A stretch of DNA of 64,000 bases from Flavisolibacter nicotianae (GCF_003628535.1 NZ_RBCI01000008.1:124001-188000), one strand, 5' to 3'. Positions 8,996 to 17,904 are shown, numbered from the stretch's first letter. The notes: generated by a model from the letters alone, not told the origin. A program made the numbers and translations.

Positions 8996-9466
8996 TTAAT
9001 CGAGCATCGCACCGTTGGATGACGTGCGTTCGAAAAGACCCGTCTTTTTGGAAAGATTGATCCGGAAAACAACGCCGGATATCTGGTCTGTTTCGTTGGC
9101 AGAAAAAGGCCAGGTTCTTCCCAGGTGCGTCGTCACGCTGGAGCTTAAGGGTAAATGGCGTTGCAGTAAAATCTTAAGGCCTTTGTCCCGTTCTTCCGCC
9201 TGCAGTTCTTCAAACTCACCCCATGCGATCACACTCCTCCAATTGGCCATATCGGCAATGTCGTCCACTTCAAAACACACCCGGGGATTGTTGCGCATCA
9301 GGTTGACCTTTGTGCCTTCCAGTGAGCGCACATAGATTTTGTCGTTATCGTAAGCATAGCTTACCGGCACAAGAAAAAGGAAGTCGTCGTTGTAGCAGGC
9401 AATGCGGCCAACCACTTGCTGGGCAAGCAGGGCCTGGATTTCGGTTTCATTCAGTTTGCCGATCAT
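8996..9466 (-). CDS. Pyridoxamine 5'-phosphate oxidase-like FMN-binding split-barrel protein
   Basis: This 156-residue cytoplasmic protein has the split-barrel pattern GRIACYNDDFLFLVPVSYAY followed by KIYVRSLEGTKVNLMRNNP, typical of small flavin- or F420-type PPOX-like oxidoreductases. FMN is the usual cofactor in Bacteroidota; the substrate is unknown. It is the last gene of a minus-strand run that includes the SDR and Zn-ADH genes, but a 225-bp gap before it suggests its own promoter. A TAGCTTTA box, one mismatch from the -7 consensus, lies just upstream. PPOX-like proteins are recurrent partners of UspA and Hsp20 genes in low-oxygen loci. Confidence 0.85.
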   Translation of the reverse strand: MIGKLNETEIQALLAQQVVGRIACYNDDFLFLVPVSYAYDNDKIYVRSLEGTKVNLMRNNPRVCFEVDDIADMANWRSVIAWGEFEELQAEERDKGLKILLQRHLPLSSSVTTHLGRTWPFSANETDQISGVVFRINLSKKTGLFERTSSNGAMLD

Positions 9467-9691
9467 GACGGAAGATTTTCTTCCCTAAAGCTACAGGTGC
9501 GGCAAGAGGTCGGGCTATGATGGCTGTCACCGGGTGCTTTGATCCCTCTCATGATTTCAGTGAAAGCAACAGGGCAGGTGCCGGATTTCGATTGGGGTTT
9601 ACCGTTGCAACCAATCCTTCGTTCAACAAATACTTTAAACCTGCATCAACGGCTTTACTTCACTGCAACTGTTGCCAGTATTTTTCAGCCT

Positions 9692-10687
9692 TCACGTTGA
9701 ATCCATCACGAGCACAGCCGCACCCTGTAAGCGTCCGTTGCGAAGGTCATTCAGGGCTTCGTTGGCCTGGTGCAGCGGGTAGGACGTGGTGGTGGTTTTG
9801 ACCGGCACCTGCGGCGCCAGTTGCAGATAGGTCTTACCATCCTGCCGGGTTAGATTGGCCACCGAACGAAGCACCCGTTCTTCCCACAAGAGGTGATAGG
9901 GAAACGAAGGAATATCGCTCATATGAATGCCGCCGCAAACCACGATGCCTCCTTTGTCAACGGCTTCGAGGGCCTGCGGCACCAGGTTTCCGACCGGGGC
10001 AAAAATGATGGCCGCATCGAGCTTTTCGGGTGGGAGTTGCGCCGAACTGCCCGCCCAGACCGCGCCAAGCGACAGCGCAAAATCCTGTGCCTCCCGGTCG
10101 CCTTCCCTGACAAAGGCAAATACATTTTTGTTTTCCGAGCGGGCCAGTTGAATCAGGAGGTGAGCAGCGGCCCCGAAGCCATAGATACCAAGGTTGACTG
10201 CCTGCCGGCCGGTGAAAGAATAGGACCGGTAGCCGATGAGTCCTGCACAAAGAAGCGGGCTGCCCGAAGCGTTGGCATAGCGGCGCGGAAGCGGGAAGCA
10301 ATACGACTCGTAGGCAACTGTGTATTCGGCAAAGCCGCCGTCAAGGGTGTAGCCGGTAAACCGTGCATGCTCACAGAGATTTTCCTGGCCCCGAAGGCAA
10401 TACCGGCAGGAACCGCAGGTATATCCCAGCCAGGGAATGCCAACGGTTTCTCCTTCCCGGAGTGTCGTAATCCCTTTTCCCTTTTGCACCACGACGCCAA
10501 CAATTTCATGGCCGGGAATGAGGGGCAGTTTTGCGGCAGCCAGTTCTCCGTCCACAATATGCAGATCGGTACGGCAAACGCCGCAGGCAATGACTTTGAC
10601 CAAGACCTGCCCGTCTGCGGGTGCGGGAATAGGGACCGTTCGAAGAACGAGTGGTTGTCCCGGCTTTTCCAGTACCATGGCGTGCAT
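9692..10687 (-). CDS. Zinc-dependent alcohol dehydrogenase (MDR superfamily)
   Basis: This 331-residue medium-chain dehydrogenase has the catalytic zinc ligands C38 (CGVCRTDLH) and H60-E61 (GHE), and the structural zinc cluster C91, C94, C97 and C105 in CGSCRYCLRGQENLC. The Rossmann part has GIYGFGAAAH near residue 165. It resembles the AdhA-like subset that is often found next to stress genes. The start is ATG 10687; ATG 10705 is the alternative, and the frame is open further without conserved sequence. The SDR gene lies upstream on the same strand, ~130 bp away. The likely role is NAD(P)H-linked alcohol/aldehyde interconversion, perhaps fermentative. Confidence 0.9.
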   Translation of the reverse strand: MHAMVLEKPGQPLVLRTVPIPAPADGQVLVKVIACGVCRTDLHIVDGELAAAKLPLIPGHEIVGVVVQKGKGITTLREGETVGIPWLGYTCGSCRYCLRGQENLCEHARFTGYTLDGGFAEYTVAYESYCFPLPRRYANASGSPLLCAGLIGYRSYSFTGRQAVNLGIYGFGAAAHLLIQLARSENKNVFAFVREGDREAQDFALSLGAVWAGSSAQLPPEKLDAAIIFAPVGNLVPQALEAVDKGGIVVCGGIHMSDIPSFPYHLLWEERVLRSVANLTRQDGKTYLQLAPQVPVKTTTTSYPLHQANEALNDLRNGRLQGAAVLVMDST

Positions 10688-10814
10688 CGAACCTTGTGGC
10701 AGCATTAAAACGATTTTGAATGGGTTTCCTTCCAAAGGGAGGAGAGAACAGGGTTGCAGTTTTATACAGGGCGGTAGGGGAATTACCCGTTTGCAGTCGG
10801 CGATGTGCAAAAGG

Positions 10815-11576
10815 CTAACCTGCCATAAAACCGCCGTCCACGGCCATGGAAATCCCTGTGACGAACGATGCTGCCTCGGAGCAAAGCCACACCACCGTCT
10901 CCGCAATTTCTTCCGGCCTTCCCATGCGACCCATGGGTTCCATGGCGGTATACTGTTTTTCCACTTCCGGGTCTCCGCGTGTAACCCGGTCGATCATTGG
11001 CGTACGGATTACACCCGGGCAAACAGTACAGACCCGGATACCGGCCGTGGCATTTTCCAGGGCCGCCGTTTTGGTCAGTCCAACAACCGCATGTTTGCTG
11101 GCAACATAAGCCGGCAGGTTGGCAAAGCCGCCCAGGCCTGCGATCGAGGCACAGTTGACGATCACGCCGCCGCCCTGTTTGCGCATCCGGGCAATTTCTT
11201 CTTTCATGCAGAGCCATGTGCCTTTGAGGTTGATGGCAATGGTGCGGTCCCAGTTTTCTTCCGTGCACTCGTGCACCGGTGCCATTTCGCCTTCAATACC
11301 GGCATTGTTAAACGCATAATCGATCCGGCCATCGATCGCCATGATTTTTTCGAACAGTGCTTTCACGTCCGCGGTCTTTGCAATATCTGTTTTCACAAAA
11401 AGGCCTTCACTTCCGGCCTCCCGTATTTGCTGCAGCGTAAGACCGTCGGGGTCTTCTTTCCAATCGGCGATCACAACCCTGGCGCCTCGTTGCGCAAAGG
11501 CTACAGCTGTGGCCCTGCCAATGCCAAAGCTGCCCCCCGTGACGAGAGCGATCTTGTTTTGGAACAGTTTTTCCAT
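10815..11576 (-). CDS. Short-chain dehydrogenase/reductase (SDR)
   Basis: This 253-residue classical SDR has the cofactor motif TGGSFGIG (residues ~13-20), NNAG (90-93) and the catalytic triad S144, Y157 and K161 (YVASK). It oxidises or reduces an alcohol/ketone with NAD(P)H in the cytoplasm. An acidic residue after the second strand (VIADW, D38) suggests NAD preference. The substrate is not deducible; glucose-1-dehydrogenase-like and cyclohexanol-dehydrogenase-like enzymes share this sequence pattern. It is the first gene of the minus-strand SDR-ADH pair and is divergent from uspA, with ~300 bp of shared upstream region. Confidence 0.92.
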   Translation of the reverse strand: MEKLFQNKIALVTGGSFGIGRATAVAFAQRGARVVIADWKEDPDGLTLQQIREAGSEGLFVKTDIAKTADVKALFEKIMAIDGRIDYAFNNAGIEGEMAPVHECTEENWDRTIAINLKGTWLCMKEEIARMRKQGGGVIVNCASIAGLGGFANLPAYVASKHAVVGLTKTAALENATAGIRVCTVCPGVIRTPMIDRVTRGDPEVEKQYTAMEPMGRMGRPEEIAETVVWLCSEAASFVTGISMAVDGGFMAG

Positions 11577-11872
11577 AACGGGAATTTTCCTGAAAATACA
11601 CTTGAGAAAACAAGCGGCACATGATTCGGGTCAGCGGAAAAGCTGATGCGCAGCAAGCCGCCTGGCGAAACATATGAAGCATGCGACAAGCTGTCCGTTA
11701 TTGCATAGCGTGTCGTCGCCTGGAAAAATAACCACCCTTGCCTCTGCCTGCTGCGCCTGCGATCATGTGCAGTGAATCGCCACTGATAGCTGTCACTGCT
11801 CTCACCAACGGTCGTCATTCCTGCGGCCCTGTTGATTTGACAACTTTGAATTGCCTCCGAAAAACAAACGCC
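11577..11872. promoter_or_regulatory. Divergent control region between the SDR and uspA genes
   Basis: About 300 bp lies between two divergent stress-island genes. No coding frame is convincing. Near uspA there is a small inverted repeat GTTG-N6-CAAC (within 11831-11844), next to AACTTTG, one to two mismatches from the -7 consensus. It may hold operators for both directions, but no strong site is recognised. Confidence 0.35.
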
Positions 11873-12688
11873 ATGAAAAAGATATTGGTCCCCACCGATT
11901 TTTCAGCAGCTTCCCGTAACGCAACTGTGTATGCCGCTTCCCTGGCAAAAGAAATGCATGCCATGGTGCAGTTGCTGCACGTTTACCAGGATTATCCCTC
12001 GGGGGCCATGGGACCGGAAACCTGGGTTGTTCCGTTAACGGAAATGCGGGTATATCTCCAAAAACAACTGAACCAGGAACTTTCTTTCCTGGAAGAAAAG
12101 GGGATAAAGGGAGAAGTTATCCTGGAAGAAGGATTTCGCGGCAACACCATTAGCCGCGTAGCGGAGGAAAACGGTGCGGAACTGATTGTGATGGGTAGCA
12201 AAACGGAGAACCGGAGCCGCTTCTGGGGCAGTACGGTGAACAAAGTGATTCGCGATACGGCTGTACCGATGCTCGTCGTGCCGGAAAACCTGTCGTATCG
12301 TCCGCTCCGCAACGTCCTGCTGGCCGTGGACTTCGAAAGCATGGTCACACATTCGCTTTTTGCACCGCTGCAGGATGTTTGCCAGGCTTTCCATTCGTCG
12401 GTGACCGTGCTGCACGTAGAAAAGCCGGAAACCCCACTCCGTGGCCGGGAGGTTCCGCAAAAGCTGCAACTCAGCCAGGCGCTTTCGGGATTTGCCGGCC
12501 GGTTCGAAACAATGGAGGCCGACAAGATCGAAGAAGGCATCCGGGAGTATGCCACAAAACATGCGATCGATTTGCTGGTTATGGTGGCCCATCATCACAA
12601 CATTTTTGAGCGGCTTTTCGGAACGGTTCATACACGGTCCATCATCTTTTTGTCGCAACAGCCGTTGCTGATCCTGAAAAACGACTGA
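11873..12688 (+). CDS. Universal stress protein, tandem UspA domains
   Basis: This 271-residue cytoplasmic protein has two Usp domains. The first (1-~145) begins KKILVPTDFSAASRNA and carries the ATP-binding motif G-2x-G-9x-G(S/T) as MGSKTENRSRFWGST. The second (~147-271) starts with RNVLLAVDFES and is more divergent, ending FGTVHTRSIIF instead of a clean glycine motif, so ATP binding is probably confined to domain 1. The ATG at 11873 is chosen because the frame upstream lacks Usp similarity. The gene is 58 bp before the aeRF1-like factor on the same strand, and a terminator follows that second gene, so the two form an operon. Confidence 0.93.
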   Translation: MKKILVPTDFSAASRNATVYAASLAKEMHAMVQLLHVYQDYPSGAMGPETWVVPLTEMRVYLQKQLNQELSFLEEKGIKGEVILEEGFRGNTISRVAEENGAELIVMGSKTENRSRFWGSTVNKVIRDTAVPMLVVPENLSYRPLRNVLLAVDFESMVTHSLFAPLQDVCQAFHSSVTVLHVEKPETPLRGREVPQKLQLSQALSGFAGRFETMEADKIEEGIREYATKHAIDLLVMVAHHHNIFERLFGTVHTRSIIFLSQQPLLILKND

Positions 12689-12746
12689 CCACCGGCAGCC
12701 GGGTAAGGCACCAGGACGGTCATTCATTCACGTAAAAAAAAGCAGC

Positions 12747-13883
12747 ATGAAAACAGGTTCGATTAAAAAAGAAAAAACGGCACTAACGCCCTTCCTGCAG
12801 GAGACAGACAATGCGATCTGCGTGTCGGTCATTGTTCCCCTGAATCCTCTTTCGCCGGGACGGAACGGCGATCCGCTGCGGGTGGAGAAAGCCATTGACA
12901 GGGCCAAAGAGGCGCTGCAACACAGTGTTCCTGAAAACGATGCCAGCCGGTTGCAGCAGGACCTGGATGCATTGTACAGCGATGTCGATTTCCAGCAGGC
13001 CGCTCAAGGTATTGGTCTCTTTGTCTCCGCTAGCATGAAGCAGGTTGTTTTGTTTTTTTCTCCGGTCAGGGAGGAGGTCTCCGTTTCGAATGTATTTGCC
13101 CTGCAGGACCTGCTTTATGAGCAGTTTTATGCAAAGCCCTACAGGCTGCTCCTGCTGAGTGGCGATGAGGCCCGACTTTACCGCGGCCAGTTCAACAAGC
13201 TGGAAGAAGTGAACGATTCGAATTTTCCCATGAACAACGATGCGGCCTATGAGTACAGCAAGCCTTCACGGGCTCTTTCCTATGGCGGTAATACAATGCT
13301 GCAAGCATTTGAAAAAGACAAGGCGCAGGTAGCGGCTTTCCGCTTCAAGGCCTTTGCCAGGAAGGCCGACAAAGTGCTCGATAGCTATCTGGATAAGGAC
13401 GACCCGGCGCTTGTCATTACCGGGACCAAAAAAGATATTGCCCTTTTCAAATCCGTTGCCAGGCACAAGGCAATTGGCGAAGTTTTCGGCAACTATTTTT
13501 ATGTGCCGGTCAATGAACTGTCCATGGCAAGCTGGGACGCCGTAAAACTATTTTTAAACCGGCGTAAGGACGAATGGGTGGAGGCATTGGCCAATGCTCC
13601 GAAGGAAAGGGTGCTTACCGGTGTTTACGAAATCCATAATGCGGTGAATGAAGGAAAAGGCTTGCGGCTGTTTGTGGAAAAAGAGTATGCGGTGACCGGC
13701 TATGTGCCGAAAGGCGATAACCGCCATTTGTACCTGCGCCGACCCGCCAGGCGAGATTACACTGTTGTGGATGTTGTTAATTCACTGATCCGGTCCACAC
13801 TCCAAAAAAACGGCGACGTGGTCATTGTCGAAAACGGTACGCTCAGCGCTTACCAGCGTATGGCGTTGCAGACACGTTATTAA
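12747..13883 (+). CDS. aeRF1-like (baeRF family) protein, candidate ribosome hibernation factor
   Basis: This 378-residue protein shows the layout of bacterial homologues of archaeal/eukaryotic release factor 1 (baeRF families). It has an N-terminal domain (~20-130), a central Rnase-H-like/eRF1-domain-2 segment containing YRLLLLSGDEARLYRG (~132-147), and a C-terminal L7Ae-like segment with ALVITGTKKD (~228) and GDVVIVENGTLSAYQRMAL at the end. Relatives include Balon of Psychrobacter and Rv2629 of M. tuberculosis, which bind the ribosomal A site during dormancy. The GGQ tripeptide of true release factors is not visible, in line with a non-hydrolytic role. The assignment to the superfamily is by recognition, not a search. 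Confidence 0.72.
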   Translation: MKTGSIKKEKTALTPFLQETDNAICVSVIVPLNPLSPGRNGDPLRVEKAIDRAKEALQHSVPENDASRLQQDLDALYSDVDFQQAAQGIGLFVSASMKQVVLFFSPVREEVSVSNVFALQDLLYEQFYAKPYRLLLLSGDEARLYRGQFNKLEEVNDSNFPMNNDAAYEYSKPSRALSYGGNTMLQAFEKDKAQVAAFRFKAFARKADKVLDSYLDKDDPALVITGTKKDIALFKSVARHKAIGEVFGNYFYVPVNELSMASWDAVKLFLNRRKDEWVEALANAPKERVLTGVYEIHNAVNEGKGLRLFVEKEYAVTGYVPKGDNRHLYLRRPARRDYTVVDVVNSLIRSTLQKNGDVVIVENGTLSAYQRMALQTRY

Positions 13884-13915
13884 ATCTCCGGCAAACGCTT
13901 GCGACAGGAATTTGC

Positions 13916-13945
13916 CCCGGCGGTGTAAAAGCCGCCGGGATTTTT
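13916..13945 (+). terminator. Rho-independent terminator of the uspA-baeRF operon
   Basis: CCCGGCGG (13916-13923) pairs perfectly with CCGCCGGG (13932-13939) around an 8-base loop, followed by ATTTTT (13940-13945). It lies 33 bp after the stop of the aeRF1-like gene. Confidence 0.85.
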
Positions 13946-14087
13946 ATGTGATCTCTCACGATGAAAAGCCAACGCCAGTGCCGGTTTTATGCCATTTTGA
14001 AAAATGTACGTACGATATTGCATTGGCAGTCGGATCGCCCAGGTTGCCCATTGCTCATTGCTTCCGGATCAATCCGTTAAAACGGCA

Positions 14088-14579
14088 CTAAGCCTTTTTC
14101 GTACGCTGGTAGCGGCCCATCAGTACTCCGAAGGCCAGCACATGGCCGGCCATGGCTTTTTCAATCTGCGGCTTGTCGGATGTCACGGGGTTCTCGAGTG
14201 TACAATCCAGTGCGTACACATTAAAAAAATAGCGGTGCATGCCCGACGGTGGGCAGGGGCCACCATAATGCTGGTCGCCGAAATCGTTGGTGCCCGTCAT
14301 CCCGCGGCTTTCCTTTTCCTTGATAAAATGGGTAACCGGGATGTTCCAGGTAACCCAGTGGCAAAAGCTGCCACCCGGCGCATCGGGATCGTCCACAAGT
14401 ATAGCAAGGCTTTTGGCTTCCTCCGGAATGTTATGAATAGACAGGGCCGGGTTGATGTTGATTCCATCACAGGTGAAACGGGAGGGGATGATGGCATGTT
14501 GTTCAAAAGAAGGACTGGTGATCTCAAGCGTTTTGAAATCCTCAACCTTGCTTGCGGTAAAGGCTTTTGCGAAGTCCAT
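14088..14579 (-). CDS. YbhB/YbcL family (PEBP/Raf-kinase-inhibitor-like) protein
   Basis: This 163-residue protein has both PEBP signatures: DPDAPGGSFCHWVTWNIP (~62-79) and GPCPPSGMHRYFFNVYAL (~106-123), with the conserved His residues of the anion-binding pocket. The bacterial YbhB/YbcL proteins bind phosphate-like ligands, and their role is still unclear. No signal peptide is present, so it is cytoplasmic. It stands alone on the minus strand between the uspA operon terminator and a small membrane-protein gene. The ~200 bp downstream of its stop (13946-14087) shows no gene. Confidence 0.9.
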   Translation of the reverse strand: MDFAKAFTASKVEDFKTLEITSPSFEQHAIIPSRFTCDGININPALSIHNIPEEAKSLAILVDDPDAPGGSFCHWVTWNIPVTHFIKEKESRGMTGTNDFGDQHYGGPCPPSGMHRYFFNVYALDCTLENPVTSDKPQIEKAMAGHVLAFGVLMGRYQRTKKA

Positions 14580-14827
14580 AGTATGCTGTTTAAATGATGA
14601 CGACTCTCACAGGCAGGTGCCGTTTCGATACCAGCCAGCCCATTTCGAAACAAGTCAAAACGGGCATTCGTTTTTTGGCACCGGCTTTCTGCAAAGGCAA
14701 CAGGGCAAGGCGAAAATAGACAGGCGAAAAGTGGTAGTTGAATGATGCCGGATAGGGAGGCGGATGACAGGTATCATTGCCGGCAGAGAGGTTGGCCATT
14801 ACCTTCAACGCTACAAACCAACCGACC

Positions 14828-15214
14828 ATGCGCCTGTTTCTTTTCCTGCTGTTGACGGGTGTTGTGCTCACTGCAATTCCCTGTGGGCTGTTCCTGATGG
14901 CACACCCCGACGGCAGCCTTCTGGACCTTCCGCTTTCTTTGCTTAACAACACACCGTTTACCAACTTTTTCATCCCGGGCCTGATCCTTGCCGCTGTTGT
15001 TGGCGGCACCAGCCTGGCCGGGCTTTTCTTCCTGTTGCAACGTCATCCGCTAGCCTACAAAGTGACGTTGGCGAGTGGCCTCGTACTGGCCGCTTGGATC
15101 CTGGTGCAGGTTCTTTTGCTGCAATCCTTTCACTGGCTGCATGGCCTTTACATCGGTGCGGCCGTATGCATTAGTTTTTCTTCGTATCACCTCCTGGGGC
15201 GGGCTGCTTTCTGA
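14828..15214 (+). CDS. Small four-helix membrane protein, unknown function
   Basis: This 128-residue, very hydrophobic protein has four predicted membrane helices at about residues 2-24, 45-67, 75-97 and 103-125. There are no catalytic motifs and the loops are short. The frame is open upstream to 14777, but ATG 14828 begins directly with a helix and is preferred. I do not recognise a named family; small DUF-type membrane proteins of this size are common in Bacteroidota stress islands. It lies on the plus strand ~540 bp ahead of the REC-CRP regulator. Confidence 0.65.
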   Translation: MRLFLFLLLTGVVLTAIPCGLFLMAHPDGSLLDLPLSLLNNTPFTNFFIPGLILAAVVGGTSLAGLFFLLQRHPLAYKVTLASGLVLAAWILVQVLLLQSFHWLHGLYIGAAVCISFSSYHLLGRAAF

Positions 15215-15754
15215 ACCTGGAAAATAGCGGTCCGACTGCCTTTCAAAATCAATGCAGGGACTGTCTTGCCCGCTGCGGACAACGATTGCGATTGTGGTGC
15301 TGACAGTCATTTTTCGCCTGCGAATGGGACAATTCCCGGCTGCGGAATCCTGGTGTCGAAAGGCCTTGCGTCACTCACTACAGCGCCTGCAAGTGATGCG
15401 TGGCGGGCTGCCGGTTTGTGCTTCGAAATCAAATCACCATCAAGGTTAAAACAGCCTGCCACTTATTCCTGCTGTCATCCCTTATCTCTTCCATCTTTTT
15501 GAGATAGCAAGCGTTTTTGCCGGCAAGAAAACGGCCGTTTCCCGTCCCTGCAGAATACGGCGTTTGAATGTATTTATGTTATATATTTATAATAACAAAA
15601 AAGACCGGCCATCTTCCATCGATTGAAACAACTAGCGTGATTTTGTTTTACCCGAGTCGTATTCGAAGCCATCATCCTGATCTGTTACCTCCGCGAATAG
15701 GCGCATTTGTGCATCGCTGCAAAAACCGGATTGCCTAACGTAAAAAAGCACCAC
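15215..15754. other. Gene-free region upstream of the REC-CRP regulator
   Basis: This 540-bp stretch has no convincing gene; two overlapping short frames of 60-80 codons lack start context or recognisable sequence. An AT-rich island at 15565-15600 holds an inverted repeat GTTAT-N9-ATAAC (15578-15596) and boxes one mismatch from the -7 consensus. It is a plausible promoter/autoregulatory site about 160 bp ahead of ATG 15755. Confidence 0.45.
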
Positions 15755-16807
15755 ATGAAAAAGATTTTGGTTATTGAGGATAGTCCTGATATCCTCGAAA
15801 ACACGGCGGAAATCCTGGAACTTTCCAATTATGAAGTCTATACCGCCCTCAACGGAAAAGAGGGGGTGGCACTTGCCCTCAAAGTGAATCCCGACCTGAT
15901 CCTTTGCGATATCATGATGCCGGAACTGGATGGCTATGGCGTATTGCACATCGTGCAGAAAACGCCGTCGCTGCAGCATACTCCTTTCATCTTTTTGACA
16001 GCCAAGTCCGAGAAGCACGAAGTGCGCAAAGGCATGTCGCTGGGTGCCGACGATTATATTGCCAAACCCTTTGATCCCACCGACCTGTTAAACGCAGTGG
16101 AAGCCCGGCTGCGTAAGGGCGAACTGGTCAAGCGTTTGCTGCAGGGGCCAGCCCACACTAGTGAGCCGTTTTCCGGTGGCGATGGCCAAAAAATACTGCA
16201 GGAATTTGTAGAAGGCCGGCAGGTGGATGTATACAAAAAAAAGCAGCGGATCTACACGGAGGGCAATCACGCCCTGCGACTCTACTACGTGCAGAAAGGC
16301 AAGGTGAAAGTGTACAAGTTGAGTGACGAAGGAAAGGAACTGATTGTGCGCATTGCCAACGAAGGCGATTTTTTTGGCTATACCCACCTGCTCGAAAATT
16401 CCGTTTACCGCGAAAATGCAGAAGCGCTGGAATACGCCGAAATCATTGGCCTGCCCAAGGCCGAATTTGAAGAACTGATCCAGACCAACCCCGACGTGTC
16501 GCGAAGCTTTATCCGTATGCTGGCAAGCGACGTGGCAGAAAAAGAAACGCAATTGATCCACATTGCCTATAATTCGTTGCGTAAAAAAGTGGCCATCGCC
16601 CTTCTCTCGGTACAGGAGAAATACAAAAATGCGGTCGGTCAAAACAGCATTCACCTGAGCCGTGAAAACCTGGCCGCTGTTGCCGGCACGGCTACCGAAT
16701 CTCTCATCCGCACGTTGACGGATTTCAAAGCCGAACACCTGATCGACATTGCCGACGGCAAAATCACCATTCTCGATCCACGAAAGCTGGAACTCATGAT
16801 CAATTAA
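15755..16807 (+). CDS. Response regulator: receiver domain fused to a CRP/FNR-type DNA-binding protein
   Basis: This 350-residue regulator combines a receiver domain (1-~125; D8-equivalent acidic pair, phospho-acceptor D52 in LCDIMMPELDG, T82, K104) with a cyclic-nucleotide-binding-like beta-barrel (~155-270) and a CRP-type winged helix (~272-350). The recognition helix TESLIRTLTDF keeps the E and R of CRP/FNR (E315, R319) that read TGA-type half-sites. There is no FNR-type cysteine cluster, so oxygen sensing by Fe-S is unlikely and control through the receiver is inferred. ATG 15755 starts exactly with the receiver motif. No sensor kinase lies beside it. It sits at the end of the stress island and is the best local candidate for its regulator. 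Confidence 0.92.
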   Translation: MKKILVIEDSPDILENTAEILELSNYEVYTALNGKEGVALALKVNPDLILCDIMMPELDGYGVLHIVQKTPSLQHTPFIFLTAKSEKHEVRKGMSLGADDYIAKPFDPTDLLNAVEARLRKGELVKRLLQGPAHTSEPFSGGDGQKILQEFVEGRQVDVYKKKQRIYTEGNHALRLYYVQKGKVKVYKLSDEGKELIVRIANEGDFFGYTHLLENSVYRENAEALEYAEIIGLPKAEFEELIQTNPDVSRSFIRMLASDVAEKETQLIHIAYNSLRKKVAIALLSVQEKYKNAVGQNSIHLSRENLAAVAGTATESLIRTLTDFKAEHLIDIADGKITILDPRKLELMIN

Positions 16808-17038
16808 GGCTGCTCAGGAATGCAAATCAGTTTCGACAGCCGTGTAGCAAATTATTGAATCAGGACGCCAACAAGCAGGCAAGACCATGCCTAAGCTGCA
16901 CCGAATTGTTTGCCAAAAAATAGCGTGAATTCGCCAGTCAGAATTGTTGTGGGCAAGCGACGCACGGCGAAATGATCCTGACAGCAGATTTGTTTTTGCG
17001 ACCTTAAATAATTGCCCGGTATTGCCTTCTCTTCCTGG

Positions 17039-17662
17039 TCAATTTTTCAGGATAGAGACTTTGTGAATGACATCAAGCCCCGGAAATGTATCTATGAATC
17101 GTTTCCGGTTTCGATACATCGCGCCCAGTCGCGGCATTGTTTTGTCGCCATAGCCGCTGTAAAGCGCCGACACGACATCCATGCCGCTGACAACATCGCC
17201 AAAGGCAGGAAATCCTTTTACGCCGTTGTACGTGATCGTGTCCAGCCGGGGATTGTCTTTGAGGTTGATGAAAACTTCGCGGCCCCGGGTTTCTTTACCG
17301 CTGCGGGCAAAGGCGAGGCTGCCTGTTTGATTCGGGTGCACAACCGCTTCATCCGGAATTTTGTAGGGCATCCATTTTTCGATTTTGGCCGTGTCACTGC
17401 TTCCGAATTGTGCAACGAAGTTGGGCACAACGCGGTAAAACAGCGCATTGTCATAAACCCGGTGCCTGATCAACTGGTAAAAGCGGTCTGCAGCCAAGGG
17501 CGACCATTCTCTTGTGATCTTCACGTCAAACGATCCCTTCGATGTTTCAAACCGTACGATATAGGTTGACGGTGCTTGCTCCGTAGTCCATTTCGATTGG
17601 AATGCGGCCCTGTTGCAACTCATGCACAACAGAACAAGAAAGCCATAGAACAGGTATTTCAT
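17039..17662 (-). CDS. Cyclophilin-type peptidyl-prolyl isomerase, lipoprotein
   Basis: This 207-residue protein has a lipoprotein signal ending LLCMSC (Cys ~16), so it is membrane-anchored and faces the periplasm. The cyclophilin domain includes RFETSKGSFDVKI, FYRVVPNFVAQFG (the FHRV-like active-site strand), GSLAFAR and GDVVSGMDVV. It should catalyse proline cis-trans isomerisation during folding of exported proteins. The usual Q-GG-D segment is partly altered (FGSSD). It is monocistronic on the minus strand; about 230 bp upstream of the regulator's end shows no other gene. Confidence 0.9.
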   Translation of the reverse strand: MKYLFYGFLVLLCMSCNRAAFQSKWTTEQAPSTYIVRFETSKGSFDVKITREWSPLAADRFYQLIRHRVYDNALFYRVVPNFVAQFGSSDTAKIEKWMPYKIPDEAVVHPNQTGSLAFARSGKETRGREVFINLKDNPRLDTITYNGVKGFPAFGDVVSGMDVVSALYSGYGDKTMPRLGAMYRNRKRFIDTFPGLDVIHKVSILKN

Positions 17663-17904
17663 GCAGTTGGTTTTGTGCTACACAATGTAAGGAATTGCTT
17701 AGAATGACACTGGCGATATTTCCGTCCTGCCCGAGACGTCCATACAAGTGAAACCATCGCTCAATTTCCAACGAATGGCGGATTGAATTTTTTGATTTCG
17801 GTTTTGTTCGTCATGCCGGGATGGCTGATTCATTGCGTTTGTAAATATTTGCACTTTGTGTTACCGGTGAATAAATCAAATTGGTGCGCAAATCGTTTTG
17901 CCAA

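Noticed and set aside
11831-11844. FNR-like box upstream of uspA
   Set aside because: GTTG-N6-CAAC differs from TTGAT-N4-ATCAA in spacing and sequence; only noted as a weak inverted repeat.
13930-13965. CRP-like site (TGTGA with TCACG) upstream of the YbhB gene region
   Set aside because: The spacer is 4 bp instead of 6 and it lies downstream of both neighbouring genes.
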